Source: Microvelia longipes (lineage: Eukaryota; Arthropoda; Insecta; Hemiptera; Veliidae). Taken from it: a stretch of DNA of 64,000 nt. Numbering within the stretch: the stretch's first letter is position 1; every line of letters begins with the position of its first letter. The DNA lies in NCBI GenBank assembly GCA_018340805.1, contig JACMZG010001913.1:4707244-4771243 (forward strand). Reading direction: 5' to 3'. The notes beneath the pieces were generated by a model. The model was not told where the DNA came from, ran no database searches, and worked only from the letters and a program-made list of their open reading frames with translations. Positions 43,572-53,625 of this stretch are shown here, piece by piece. The position numbers and the translations under genes were made by a program.

Positions 43572-44030
43572 AAATTCAATGATGTTTTACTAACCGAACC
43601 TTAAGTCTTGTTTTGATTTGTTTCGAACACTTCTATTGATGCATTATTTCCTGTGTATTTGTCCAAGTATATCTCTTTGTTATACAGAATTAACAAAAGT
43701 AATAACACTTTTTAGGTCTTATTTAAAATCAAAGGAGGTGAAAAAAAAGAAAATCGAATATTAAAAACTAAGATATGTATAATTGAAGAAATATTATTAT
43801 TAAATTCAAAGATGTTTTACTTACCGAACCTTAACTCTTGTTTTAATTTAATTCGAATACTTCTATTGATGCATTATTTCTTTTGTATTTGTCCAAGTAT
43901 ATCTCTTTGTTATACAGAATTACAAAAAGTAATAACACTTTATAGGTCTTATTTAAAATCAAAGGAGGTGAAAAAAAAAGAAAATCGAATATTAAAAACT
44001 AAGATATGTATAATTGAAGAAATATTATAA
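43572..44030. repeat. Two-copy tandem duplication, 230-bp period
   Basis: AAATTCAATGATGTTTTACT at 43572 recurs at 43802, and the copies stay alignable through TATGTATAATTGAAGAAATA with few differences. A 72-codon frame is open only in the second copy and is closed at codon 4 in the first, arguing against coding. Confidence 0.92.
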
Positions 44031-44139
44031 ATGAACATAGAATAATTATATTAGTGGCATTTTAATAATATATATTTTTAAATTAAAATTTCTCTCACTG
44101 TTTTTTATAATCGTGTATTACTTTAAATACTCATGAGTT

Positions 44140-44395
44140 TGCCTCCGTGGCCGAGGTCGTTAAGGCGTTAGTCTTTACACTGACCTTTGACACCCACGGA
44201 GGTCTGGGGTTCGCATCCCAGGTTACGCTCTCAGTTTATAGAAGATTATTGTTAAGATAAATTATCGTCAGCTTTAGAATACACTTTGAGCGTAACGGTT
44301 GCTACTACCACCCGAGGTGGTTCCCGCAGGGGTTATCCCTGATGAGCCGCAAGGCTCAAAACGGGCATTATTATTATTATTTATTATATTTTATT
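44140..44395 (+). mobile_element. SINE-A, best-preserved tRNA-like head
   Basis: GCCTCCGTGGCCGAGGTCGT then AAGGCGTTAG is an A box close to tRNA consensus; GGGGTTCGCATCCCAGG is a good B box. It ends GAGCCGCAAGGCTCAAAACG and an (ATT)n tail that abuts the tail of the inverted LINE at 44396-44945. Confidence 0.9.
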
Positions 44396-44945
44396 TTATT
44401 TATTTTATTTTATTTTACAAAAGGTTTACATGTAAAACCTAGACAGCTATAGGGCCACTAGTAGGTAACATGGTAAAAGTTGTACGAAAATCATCAATGT
44501 GCATAATAATACATACTTTATACTAAAAAACAAAAACCTTTCTTAAAATTAAAATGAGTAATAAGGTAAGAACGAAAAAATGGCGATTAAAAATATTAAG
44601 AAATGAAGCTTCACGTAAATATGATAAAGTATAATATACACCTAAGCAGATAAAAACAATTTTAGGATAGATTTAAGGGATTTTAAGGAGGGGAGGTTGG
44701 AATTGTTTACAGGAAGAGAATTAAGGGTGGTTACACAACGAACAATAGGACAGACAGACGACAATTCTTTTACATATAAAAACCTACCAGCTCGACGACC
44801 TTCTGGAAGAAAAGTAACTTGTCTAATAACTTCTGGACAATCTATAATATTATTTAAGCAATTGGCTAAAAACAGAGCTTCATATGATTTACGACGAACA
44901 CAAAGGGATTCTAAACCTAATTTATCACAGATATACTCATGAGTT
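44396..44945 (-). mobile_element. LINE 3' end, minus strand
   Basis: On the minus strand: RT C-terminal coding remnant, a 230-bp 3' UTR, and a (TAAAA)n/(TAAA)n tail at 44396-44425. Related to the LINE at 52350-53350. Confidence 0.75.
44645..44945 (-). pseudogene. LINE reverse transcriptase C-terminal fragment
   Basis: The minus strand reads EYICDKLGLESLCVRRKSYE, ALFLANCLNNIIDCPEVIRQ, VTFLPEGRRAGRFLYVKELS and ends SILKLFLSA before TAG. It aligns collinearly with the plus-strand protein at 52860-53120 (YESMCRRLGLDLLSRRRSAY; FLPAGRRAGRLLYIRLLSSL). The alignment shows that the 81-codon plus-strand frame here (44697-44942) is antisense. About 95 uninterrupted codons remain, so it may be fairly young, but the element is 5'-truncated and non-functional. 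Confidence 0.8.
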
Positions 44946-45629
44946 TTACTTTTAATCGTGTTTTCTTACTTTAATATGTACGTGATAGTTTAATGGCTTT
45001 ATAATAAATTCTGTGGAGTAATTGTTAAAATTAATTAGTTAAAGAAAAAGAAAGAATATAGTAAAGGTAAACCATATGTTTTTATTAAAATTTTGAAGAA
45101 CATCCTGACGACAATGTATTACCATATATATAACTTAAAATCACGATTGCTTTTATTATATTTAAAAATGTTTGGTTTAAGTTGTAAAATTACTAATTAC
45201 AATTAAGGGGGGGGGGAATTTTAAGGGGAAAACAAAATAGAAATTCGCAAAAATGTCCTTGAAGGTAAAAACAAATATCTTTCGAAAAAATGTCCTAAGT
45301 TAAGTAGTGCACCCGAAAAAAAAGTTTAATTAGCCGCTGGTTTTAAATAATTTAAAAAACCTAGTACTTAAAGATTCTCACTTAAACCTCTATTGGATGT
45401 GACAAAACGTATTTATAACATAAATTATTATCATTTTATACTAAATTGTACTAATGAATGCAATAAAACCAAAAATTTTGAGTACCGTAAATAGTTTGTT
45501 TATATTTTGGCCGCGCTCATAGGAAAATTCGAGCAAACTCCCTGGTGGACAAAATGTGAACTACATGCCAGGTCTGACAGAAATCGTGTTTGTTTCCCTA
45601 CTTGGTTTATATATTACTTTAGCCTACAC
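44946..45629. other. AT-rich spacer
   Basis: A G run at 45207-45217; no repeats recognised. The hAT-type target site GCCTACAC is at 45622-45629. Confidence 0.35.
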
Positions 45630-46399
45630 CAGGGGGGAGGGGTTAACTTAAATGAGGAAAAAGTTTGGATTCGATTATCGTAAGCTACTAAAAATACGCT
45701 GCGGCGGACCGGTGCGGACAACTCATGAACTAACCCCAATAGCTTTCCAAAAATACTGATTATATTTAAATTTATGAATACCTGGCGATTCTTAGTTTAT
45801 GACAACTACATTTATTATTATTATAAAATTATTGTTTTCTGTATGGATTTTTCACAAAAACGGTTCGCCATTGCATGTTCTGTATTTCAAAAATTCTGAA
45901 ACTAAAAGTAATAATTGAAACTTTTTTAAAACTTTCAGAGAACGCTACTGATGGGAGATAAGTGTAAATTTTATTTAATTAATTTTATTTGATTTAGTCG
46001 ATTTTATCAGGTAATTAACATTTAATCACATGTGCGCATCTTGCCGATGTAATGAAAATACAGGCTGCATTAAATGCCAAAAACTATCTTCTACCACGGT
46101 GTAATTTAGCCACTATTTCATTATTACCTGATTGAATTAATCAATTAATAAATTAAACTTGAATGAAAACTTAAAATAATCGAAAGCGTTCTGTGTAAGA
46201 TTAAAGTGGTAGGGTTAGTTAGAAGTATAACTTATACAAAGTATAAAAATTAAATTTCAAATGACTGTGGGCAAAAAGCGGAAATCAAGACACGCCCAAT
46301 CAATTGAAAGGTAGGTCCCCCCGCCGGCTAGTGTCGACCGGATCCAAATTTTCCCACCATTGAGTCGCAGTCTTACTGTTTAAGTATCTATAGTCTCTG
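45630..46399. mobile_element. hAT-type non-autonomous element, copy 1 (770 bp)
   Basis: Termini CAGGGGGGAGGGG and GTCTCTG (CAGRG...CYCTG, the hAT pattern), flanked by exact 8-bp duplications GCCTACAC (45622-45629 and 46400-46407). The interior has no transposase: short frames only, and a TTTCAGGTAATTA-type AT-rich core. Copy 2 at 51663-53444 aligns across the whole length once its LINE insertion is removed. TSD length and terminal bases are the family hallmark; the assignment is by those alone. Confidence 0.88.
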
Positions 46400-46504
46400 G
46401 CCTACACTTATAATTAAATATAATTTCATGCCGGTTATAACAAAAAATTCAAGTCAACATATGGATTATATGATATAAGCCGTGGATTCATAAAGATATC
46501 CACG

Positions 46505-47620
46505 GTTTTTACTTTTCCTCATTAATACCTTAGTAAGGTATGTACGAATAGTTTTATGTTTGCGAAAAAAATCCGAAGTAGGGACGTCACCGGAATTATT
46601 TTGTTCAGGTATTTATAAGGCCTTCTTAAGAAGTTGTCACAAAGTTATTTGTTTGTATGTGTGTGTGTGTCTATTATTAATGTATTTATGTCAGACATAT
46701 GAAACTTCGTAAAACAATCAGTCCATGGGTGCAATTGTGCTATCCGGGAAATATGTTTTTTGAGGTAGTACGTAGTTGAGCACTTTATTGGACCGTTTTT
46801 AGGATGAGAAGCCAATCATTATTGTTATAGGAGGTTATTTAGTACTTTTCACCTCCGAGGACAATAATTAATGTAAAAAAAAACGACGTAAAAGTAATTC
46901 ATATTTTGCCGCCATTACTGTAATGTAGCGTGTTCAAAAAAACAATCTGTGTAAAACCTTCATGAGGTTTCATTAAAAACGTTCATTTTGTTTCTATTTT
47001 TTGTTTGTAGACTAATTTTTCGTATAATTTTAAAAGGTGTTCTAATTGACAATTTTTGTGTGTTTATTTGTAAAGCTTTTACATTTTTGAGTGAAAGTGG
47101 ATGAATTCAATGACGACGATAATATGGAGTTAATTGGACGTTTGTTTTTTTTCAATTAAGTATTTAGCGCAGTTGATTTAATGAGTGCTACCTCAAAAAA
47201 AATAGTGTCATCCGAATGTCTTTATGTCTAGGCAATTTTTCCAGACTCGCTTCGCTCGTCGGTAAATCTAATTGCCGTGACATAAAGACACACTTCTCAG
47301 CCTTATGGCATAAATAACTATTATAACGTCATTAACCTGCAATAATGACGTAGCAAAAATGTCTAAAACCCACAAAACGCGAAAATATGATGCGATCGGA
47401 TTGACATTCGGCACGCATGTAGAGAAACACACTTTAGCACATTTATTAGAGAAACATATTTTTCATGTTTCATCTCATTATCAGCATTAGTTAAATTTTT
47501 ATATTTAAACTTTTGTTAGTTTGCAAGCATTGTAAAAATCAAAAAATAATCAAATTGAGTCGAGATTCGGTCAATTCTTTTTGTAAGTTTTGGCTTTTTT
47601 GTGTTGTTTTAATTTATCAA
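46505..47620 (+). mobile_element. Rep-A copy split by Rep-B
   Basis: The left part (46505-46753) runs from a TACCTTAGTAAGGTATGTAC start to GTGCTATCCGGGAAATATG; the right part (47322-47620) resumes at ATAACGTCATTAACCTGCAA and continues to CATCTCATTATCAGCATTAG. The same points are adjacent in uninterrupted Rep-A copies (16255-16275). Confidence 0.82.
46754..47321 (+). mobile_element. Rep-B copy 2, nested in Rep-A
   Basis: All Rep-B landmarks are present: TTTTTTGAGGTAGTACG, GGATGAATTCAATGACGACG, the ACCTCAAAAAAAATAGTG inner end and the GACATAAAGACACACTTCTC hairpin arm. It is shorter in the T-rich stretch before the inner end than copy 1. Confidence 0.88.
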
Positions 47621-47621
47621 G

Positions 47622-48194
47622 CCGATTTTTTCAATCACAAGAAAAATACTTTATAACTCCATCAATCACTCCATGCATCCATACACACTGCTCTAAACAT
47701 ACATCTCAAAGAAAATAAGAATGACTGATAAAAAGAATAATACAAAATTTAAATAAAGCAAACAAGAGATGAAATAAAGAAAGATAGAAGTATAAATTTT
47801 GTTGAAAAATGTCAAAAGATTTTCTAATTTTCCGGACTCGTATTTCCCACGTGGGAGTTTTCCCATCTCGGCAAATATTATTCCATTTTCACTTTCTCTG
47901 TCTCTCTTTATCGCCCTTTTATCTCTCCTTTATCACCCGGTCTCTCTCTCTCTCTATAGATTGGAGATTGGTAAAGAAGATTGGAGTTCTGCGGGGCTTT
48001 TGTAAATATTAAATCCCGAATAAGAAAGTATTGGATGGTATAGACGGTAATTTTATCTACTGATTGTATAATGCTGGTAATGTTACGTATCAAATGCTTG
48101 CGATGTCAAGACTAAAATTTAATGCATGTGAGAGCCTACTAAAAATGTATGTGTAATTAGCACCTGTTGATAATTTATCTCTAGCTGGTGAAAT
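47622..48194. other. Spacer with a CT-rich patch
   Basis: TCTCTGTCTCTCTTTATCGC and (CT)n at about 47893-47957; frames on both strands here are short and repetitive. Confidence 0.35.
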
Positions 48195-48360
48195 GATGAA
48201 ACAGAGGTCTCGTTCGTGTAACGGTCAGCGCTTGTGTCTTTCTCCTAGATAGTCCGTGTTCGATCCCAGTCCCTCTATCTTTAAGAGAGGGGTAAAAATC
48301 CTTACACGCACTTTCCTTCAAGAGCGACGAAGCTGGTGGTACTCGTAAAAGAGCCCTTAC
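48195..48360 (+). mobile_element. tRNA-like SINE, probably related to SINE-B
   Basis: TCGTTCGTGTAACGGTCAGC (A-box-like) and GTGTTCGATCCCAGT (B-box-like) are spaced as in a tRNA. The following GAGAGGGGTAAAAATCCTTA with ACGCACTTTCCTTC parallels the SINE-B body (GAGAGGGATAAAAATTC...ACCACGTCCTTC). No cloverleaf-quality acceptor stem. Confidence 0.6.
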
Positions 48361-48454
48361 ACTTAAAATACTCATAAAGAAGTTTGTGATTTTTGTCGAG
48401 TATGCTAGACCACAAAGACTTGAAACCATCGCCTTTGCGTTCTTTGTAAAAGTG

Positions 48455-48458
<4 letters not shown>

Positions 48459-48537
<79 letters not shown>
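48459..48537. repeat. (TA)n microsatellite
   Basis: Pure TA; long isoleucine/tyrosine frames on both strands are its translations. Confidence 0.97.
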
Positions 48538-48542
<5 letters not shown>

Positions 48543-49398
48543 CAGTGCTTCTCATAAAAAATGTCTTAAAATATTTAAGTAATGAAAATAAAAATAAGCA
48601 TTTTCGTTGAAATGTCCGTTCCTACCTGACAGTCGACACATTTGAAACACTCTAAATAGATTGCTTAGAAGCACTCGAAAGCGAGACTTAAACCTACTAT
48701 TGGTATAAGAGCTCTATATCTGTCACTAGAGTAAAGGACTTATGTCTGAGTACTGTACTTAGGACATAGTAAAAAAAAATCTAGACGTTTTTTAAGGAAA
48801 ATATTATTGTATGACCTTAATACGAGTTTCCATGGTTACAATAAAGCTATAGTTACTACATCAAAGGTTGTTAATTTTTTTAAAGTTGAGTCCATAGGAC
48901 AATAACGTTGGACAAGCAATGTTTTACTAACAATTAATATATCGCTAATACCTTAATTAATAATTAATAATGAAATCGGACTAAAAAAAAAACAAAATTT
49001 GAAGTATTTACTACTAAAACAACGGAAAAATCAGTATGATGGAAGTAACATTTTTGAACTTCATTTTCACAAGATTAAAAGATTCAAGATAACAAGAAAT
49101 AATAAATTACAAGAAATATGTAGATTAAAAACAATCAAAGTGTTTAAAATGTGCCTAGTACATATGTGGAACATGCCAAAATATACGGCCCATCAGTAGG
49201 GGTTACTACTGCAGGGAAACAGAAAACAAATATCGCTGATACCTCCAGCTAGTAACATTAACACGTACTTGGTTATAAAGTGTCATTGTAGCAGTAGGAA
49301 GTCAGCCTTTTATATAGCTTATCTATGGCCTTTTATATAGATCCGAGGTCTTTAATATTTTATAAACTTCGGAACTTTTGCTAGAAAATGATATTCAA
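48538..49398. other. AT-rich spacer
   Basis: GGCCTTTTATATAG is duplicated near 49312 and 49329. The 66-codon frame at 48999 is lysine-rich and unrecognised. Confidence 0.35.
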
Positions 49399-50069
49399 GA
49401 TAAAAGCATCTTTATATGCTCAGATAGTCAGGCTGTAATCAAGGCACTAGACTCACCCAGTGTCTCCAGCGCACTGGCAGGATAATGTCAACAACAGCTA
49501 GAGTTACTTGGGAGGAAAAATAAAGTTACACTGGTTTGGGTCCCTGGTCATTCCGGAGAGGAGGGAAACAAGACCGCTGATGAACTAGCCAGGGAAGTAT
49601 CCTCTAAACCCTTCAAGGGATCAGAACCAGCTATAGGACTTACCAGAAGCAAAGTCAACTTTCTTTTAGCTGACAGGGCGATGGTGAAAACCAGGGATAC
49701 TCTTCAAACAAAAGCTATTGCAGAAAAGCTAGGAAAATGTTGAAGAAAGCCAACAAAGCCATGAGTATATGGGGTCTCTCTTTGAGGATGAAGAGCTTAA
49801 GATACCTGGTGGGTATCTTGACAGGTCATTATTGACTTCAGAGAATTTTGCATGCTATGAAGATAAAGGCAAAGACAATGTGTTTTAAGTGCAAACTTGG
49901 GGAGGAGACGACAGATCACTTCTTGGGATAGTGTGAAGCATACGCCAGACTAAGGTTTAGTATATTTGGATCAGCCACTCTTTTGGACGACGAATTTGTA
50001 AAAATCCCATGGGCAGATGTTCTGAATTTCATTAAGAGATCAGACAGGTTATTAGATTCTATTAGGTAA
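49399..50069 (+). pseudogene. Non-LTR retrotransposon RNase H and C-terminal domain fragment
   Basis: The frame starting GAT at 49399 reads IFICSDSQAVIKALDSPS, a stop, then VTLVWVPGHSGEEGNKTADE. SDSQA, the VPGHxGxxGN block and the ADELA acid are the RNase H signature (two catalytic acids and the conserved His). After KAIAEKLGKC a stop and frameshift occur. The other frame gives MSIWGLSLRMKSLRYLVGIL, then MCFKCKLGEETTDHFLG and CEAYARLRFSIFG: the Cys/His cluster and the Y..LR...FG block that end R1/I-type ORF2 proteins. It closes DRLLDSIR then TAA. At least three in-frame stops and one frameshift show it is dead; the RT and endonuclease parts are missing. Confidence 0.85.
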
Positions 50070-50221
50070 GAGGTGACGACGTTCTTGGGGCTGGCAAAAA
50101 GCGTCTCAGAAACATAATTGCTAAGATATTATGTTATGATATTGCTAGGATTTTCCCCACCTTGACCACAACTTCCACATAACTTGACCACATACTCAAG
50201 TAATACTCATGTTAGGTCTAA

Positions 50222-50420
50222 CTTTTTTTTTTTTTTTTTAATAAATATCCTTTATTTAATTAATATACAATATACAATAAAATATATAATAATAAAATAC
50301 ATTCATAATACTTAATAACTATAACTTAAGTATCTAATAATAAGGCTACTCCCCACAAGAGAGCGAAGGCTCTGAGCCATGGGGAGGAGTGTTTTATATT
50401 TTTGTTAACTCAGTGTAAAT
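50222..50420 (-). mobile_element. Poly(A)-tailed retroposon 3' end
   Basis: On the minus strand a stem-loop (ACTCCTCCCCAT...ATGGGGAGTAG type, around 50345-50390) is followed by 100 bp of AT-rich DNA, AAATAAAGGATATTTATT and an 18-base A run (plus-strand T run at 50222-50240). AATAAA 14 bases before the A run fits a polyadenylation signal. Probably a LINE 3' UTR. Confidence 0.5.
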
Positions 50421-50665
50421 TGTGGCTATCTGTGAAAAGTTAGCCTGAATGTCATAATAAATTACATAATCCCCGCCACATATTGATATAAAGGACATAA
50501 AAGTAAATACTTAACTTAAGTATGAGGACATAGCCATTATCTTTCTATTAGATTAAGCAGACTTCCATTCCAAATTTTATTTTAAAAGCTTTTTGTTGTT
50601 AGAATATTTCTTTTAGAATTTCGCGAAAACAAATTTTTCCAAAAAGAAATTATGCTAATACTAAC
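50415..50665 (+). repeat. Paralogous segment with the empty hAT site
   Basis: TGTCATAATAAATTACATAA then TCCCCGCCACATATTGATAT, followed by AACTTAAGTATGAGGACATA, matches the sequences that flank the hAT-type element at 51593-51662 and 53445-53625. Here ATCCCCGC (50469-50476) is single and uninterrupted. Confidence 0.85.
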
Positions 50666-50741
50666 ATGAGGAATGACACTTGTGTCTAAGTTTTACCTAA
50701 TGGGATTGTTTTTATATCCATTTTTTTTAAACGCTTTCATC

Positions 50742-51231
50742 TTATAAGGCGCGGTCGAATATCCACGGCCTTCTAGAACATTGGATCACAAACAACCTTT
50801 TTTTATAACTTTTTTTTAAAACTTTTCAGTAATTAGCCGGATTTGTGATAAATGAAGCCTAGTTCCGTAATCTGGACGCTCTTTTGGTTAATCTCAAAGA
50901 GTATTTACATTCACTCAACAATTTATTTTTAATCTATCTTGGTACATACATAACTACTGTTAGACGTCAATGTTATCTACCTGATGTGTTATATGTTGAC
51001 ATGTCATATTTGTTGACTGACGTCTAACAGTAGTTATGTATGTACCAAGTTAGATTAAAAAATAAATCGTTGAGTGAATGTAATTACTCTTTGAGATTAA
51101 CAAAGAGCGTGCAGATTACGGAAATAGGCTTCATTTATCACAAATCCGGCTAATTACTAAACATTTTGAAAAAAATGTTTGGTGGTGATCCAATGTTCTA
51201 GAAGGCCGTGGATATTCGAACGCGCCTTATT
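50742..51231. mobile_element. Foldback element: about 220-bp arms, 48-bp loop
   Basis: The left arm (50742-50969) from TTATAAGGCGCGGTCGAATA to GTTAGACGTCAA and the right arm (51018-51231) are reverse complements, about 90% by eye. Recognisable mirror words are GCCGGATTTGTGATAAATGA and CTTCTAGAACATTGGATCA. No coding frame. Confidence 0.9.
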
Positions 51232-51249
51232 GCAATTTCAAGACGAATT

Positions 51250-51353
51250 TATACAATCATTCGATAACACCACTGCTGATAATGAGATAAAACTGAACAT
51301 TTCTTATTTTGTGTGATTACAGACGTGCTAAATTACAAATCGATCCGATAATT
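51250..51353 (-). mobile_element. Rep-A fragment leading into an array
   Basis: CTGCTGATAATGAGATAAAA, ACGTGCTAAATTACAAATCG and TTTTTCCGTGTGTTATTAAT match Rep-A in reverse (compare 18670-18745). Confidence 0.65.
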
Positions 51354-51535
51354 TTTCCGTGTGTTATTAATTTTTGGTTGAGTCAGTTGCTAAATTTTTG
51401 GTTGAGCCAATTGCTAAATTTTTGGTTGAGCCAATTGCTAAATTTTTGCTTGAGCCAATTGCTAAATTTTTGGTTGAGCCAAATTTTTGGTTAAACCAAT
51501 TGCTAAATTTTTGGTTTAGCATGTAAATATTTTTT
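51354..51535. repeat. Minisatellite, 24-bp unit, about 7 copies
   Basis: TTGCTAAATTTTTGGTTGAG then CCAA. It starts exactly where Rep-A would read TTTTTCGGAGTCATTATTGC, so the unit grew from that position. The 61-codon frame with NFWLSQLL repeats is its translation. Confidence 0.92.
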
Positions 51536-52349
51536 TAATAAATTCTTTATGAATATTGTTGTTTATCTATACCTTATAATCAATTAATTTAGTTATTTCA
51601 AAGTTTTGACAATCTCTGAAAAGTTGCAGGCAGAATGTCATAATAAATTTCATAATCCCCGCCAGGGGGGGGGGGGTTAACTTAAATGAGAACATTCGAT
51701 TCGATTATCGCAAGCTACTAAAATAGCGCTGCGGCGGACCGGTGCGGACAACTCATGAACTAACCTCAATAGCTTTCCAAAAATGACTGATTATATTTTA
51801 TATTTAAATTTGTGAATACTACGGCAATTCTTGGTTATGGCAGCTACATTTATTATTATTATAAAATGATTGTTTTCTTTATGTATTTTTCATTAAAACG
51901 GTTCGCGTTGCATGTTCTGTATTTCAAAAATTCAGAACTAAAAGTAAATAGAAACCTTTTTAAAACTTCCAGAGAACGCTACTGATGGCAGATAAGTGTA
52001 TATTTCATTTAATTAATTTATTGATTTAGTCGATTTTTTCAGGTAATTAAATTTAATCACATGTGCGCATCTTGCTGATGTAATAAAAATACAGGCTGCA
52101 TTAAATGCCAAAAACTATCTTCAACCACGTGTAAACTTATTTATAAGGTAACAATTATTACCTGATTGAATCGATTAATTTAATAAATTACTTGAATGAT
52201 AAACTTAAAAATAATGAGAAGCGTTCTGTGTAAGATTAAAGTGTTAGGGTTAGTTAGAAGTATAACTATACAAAGTATAAAAATTAAATTTCAAACTGAC
52301 TGTGGGCAAAACGCAGGAAATCATGACTCGCCCCCTCAATTGAAAGGTA

Positions 52350-53316
52350 TTTTAGGTGAAAGGATTTTAGGATTTCCCGCCCAATTTTAAATTCCAACTC
52401 GCACATTGAACTTCAAGAAGATCTCGATCGTGTTCTGAACTGGGCACTGGCGAATAAGATGGAATTTAACCCTCGAAAATCGTCTGTCATATCTTACAGT
52501 AAATGTCAGAATGTTAGTGTGTTTTACTTATAATTTATATGGGCTACCCTTGTCTTCAGTGAATACTGTGCGTGATTTAGGTGTTACTCTGACGAGTAAG
52601 CATAACTTCACCGAGCATGTATTGTCAAGAATTTCTGCTGCTACTCGCTCTCTCAATCTTATTCTTAATATTTGTCGAGGTCTTTCTCTTGAATGTCTTT
52701 TATGTCTGTATAGGTCTTTGGTTTGTTCTTGTCTGGAGTATGCTGTTCCAGTTTGGAATGACATAGGTGTTACCTTGTCTGATCGCATTGAGTCCGTCCA
52801 ACGTCGTTTTGTTCGTATTGTTTATATTCGTTATTTGTATCGTCGTTGTTATTATTCTTATGAATCTATGTGTAGAAGATTAGGATTAGATTTGCTGAGC
52901 AGAAGAAGATCGGCTTATGAAGCAGTTTTTCTCATCAAGGCCTTATCTGGAGAAGTATTGTGCCCTCAAGTTCAGGATCAGGTCGAATTCTTACCAGCAG
53001 GTCGTAGAGCTGGTCGCCTATTGTATATTCGCTTATTATCCTCCCTATCCCCTCTTGTCCGTCTTGTTAGTGTTGTTAATTCTCTACCTATCACTCGTGA
53101 TAATTTGTTTACGTTCTGTACTTTATCCTCTGTTCTGAATCTATTGGCTTGATTTTTATTTTTAAGATTTAAGTTACATAATTTTATCAGTACGCTTTCT
53201 AGTCAATTAGGTTAAGTTTAATTTTATTCTTAATTTTTAATTTCTGATTATTATCTGTGTTCTTATATGCAGAGTTCCCCTACTTGTGGTTTATCTGTTT
53301 AGGGGCTCTTCAAATA

Positions 53317-53347
<31 letters not shown>

Positions 53348-53350
53348 AAT
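52350..53350 (+). mobile_element. 5'-truncated LINE nested in the hAT-type element
   Basis: Flanked by AAAGGTA on both sides (52343-52349 and 53351-53357). It contains an RT C-terminal remnant, a 3' UTR with a CCCCTA/TAGGGG stem-loop near 53276-53312, and a (TAAA)n tail at 53318-53349. Confidence 0.88.
52389..53152 (+). pseudogene. LINE reverse transcriptase C-terminal half
   Basis: The first frame (from 52389) reads IELQEDLDRVLNWALANKME, FNPRKSSVISYSK: the RT region with the conserved FNxxKS motif. A one-base frameshift around 52510 moves to the frame that continues VRDLGVTLTSKHNFTEHVLS, LYRSLVCSCLEYAVPVWND, IESVQRRFVRIVY and ends LNLLA before TGA. DLGV, LEYA-VW and IExVQRRF are the standard order in jockey/CR1-like RT C-termini. 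About 250 codons of the protein remain; the catalytic YADD region is missing upstream. Same lineage as 44645-44945. Confidence 0.85.
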
Positions 53351-53625
53351 AAAGGTAGGTCCCCGCCGCGCTTGTGCCGACCGGAATCCAAATTTTCCCA
53401 CCATTGAGTCGACAGTCTTACTGTTTAAGTATCTATAGTATCTGATCCCCGCCCCTTATTGACGTAAAGGACACTAAAGTAAATACATAACTTAAGTATG
53501 AGGAGATTCCCATTGTCTTTTGATTAGATTAAGCAGAGTTTAATTTTTATTTATAATTTTTGCGATTAGAGTATTTCTTTTAGAATTTCGTGGAATCAAA
53601 TATTTCCAAAAAGAAATCAAGCTAG

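Larger units (their letters stand above)
51663..53444. mobile_element. hAT-type element, copy 2, carrying a LINE
   Basis: Starts CAGGGGGG (a G run longer than in copy 1) and ends GTATCTG, with exact 8-bp duplications ATCCCCGC at 51655-51662 and 53445-53452. Internal sequence follows copy 1 (GCTGCGGCGGACCGGTGCGG, CACATGTGCGCATCTTGC). At position 52343 a LINE is inserted; removing it restores GAAAGGTAGGTCCCC as in copy 1. Confidence 0.9.
51593..53625 (+). repeat. Second paralogous segment, split by the hAT-type element
   Basis: Left part 51593-51662 and right part 53445-53625 reconstitute the 250-bp segment of 50415-50665 when the element and one ATCCCCGC are removed; shared words include AACTTAAGTATGAGGA and TTTCCAAAAAGAAAT. 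Confidence 0.85.

Noticed and set aside
43812..44030. 72-codon frame MFYLPNLNSCFNLIRILLLM onward
   Set aside because: The duplicate copy 230 bp upstream has a stop at codon 4, and the sequence is AT-rich low complexity.
44140..44240. Functional tRNA gene
   Set aside because: A and B boxes are present but the cloverleaf is not, the same head occurs in several copies with a shared non-tRNA body and tail, so it is a SINE. The same reasoning applies at 38205 and 48195.
44697..44942. 81-codon plus-strand frame
   Set aside because: Antisense of a LINE C-terminus that aligns with 52860-53120 when read on the minus strand.
52528..52788. 86-codon minus-strand frame
   Set aside because: Antisense of the LINE reverse transcriptase remnant, which reads sensibly on the plus strand.
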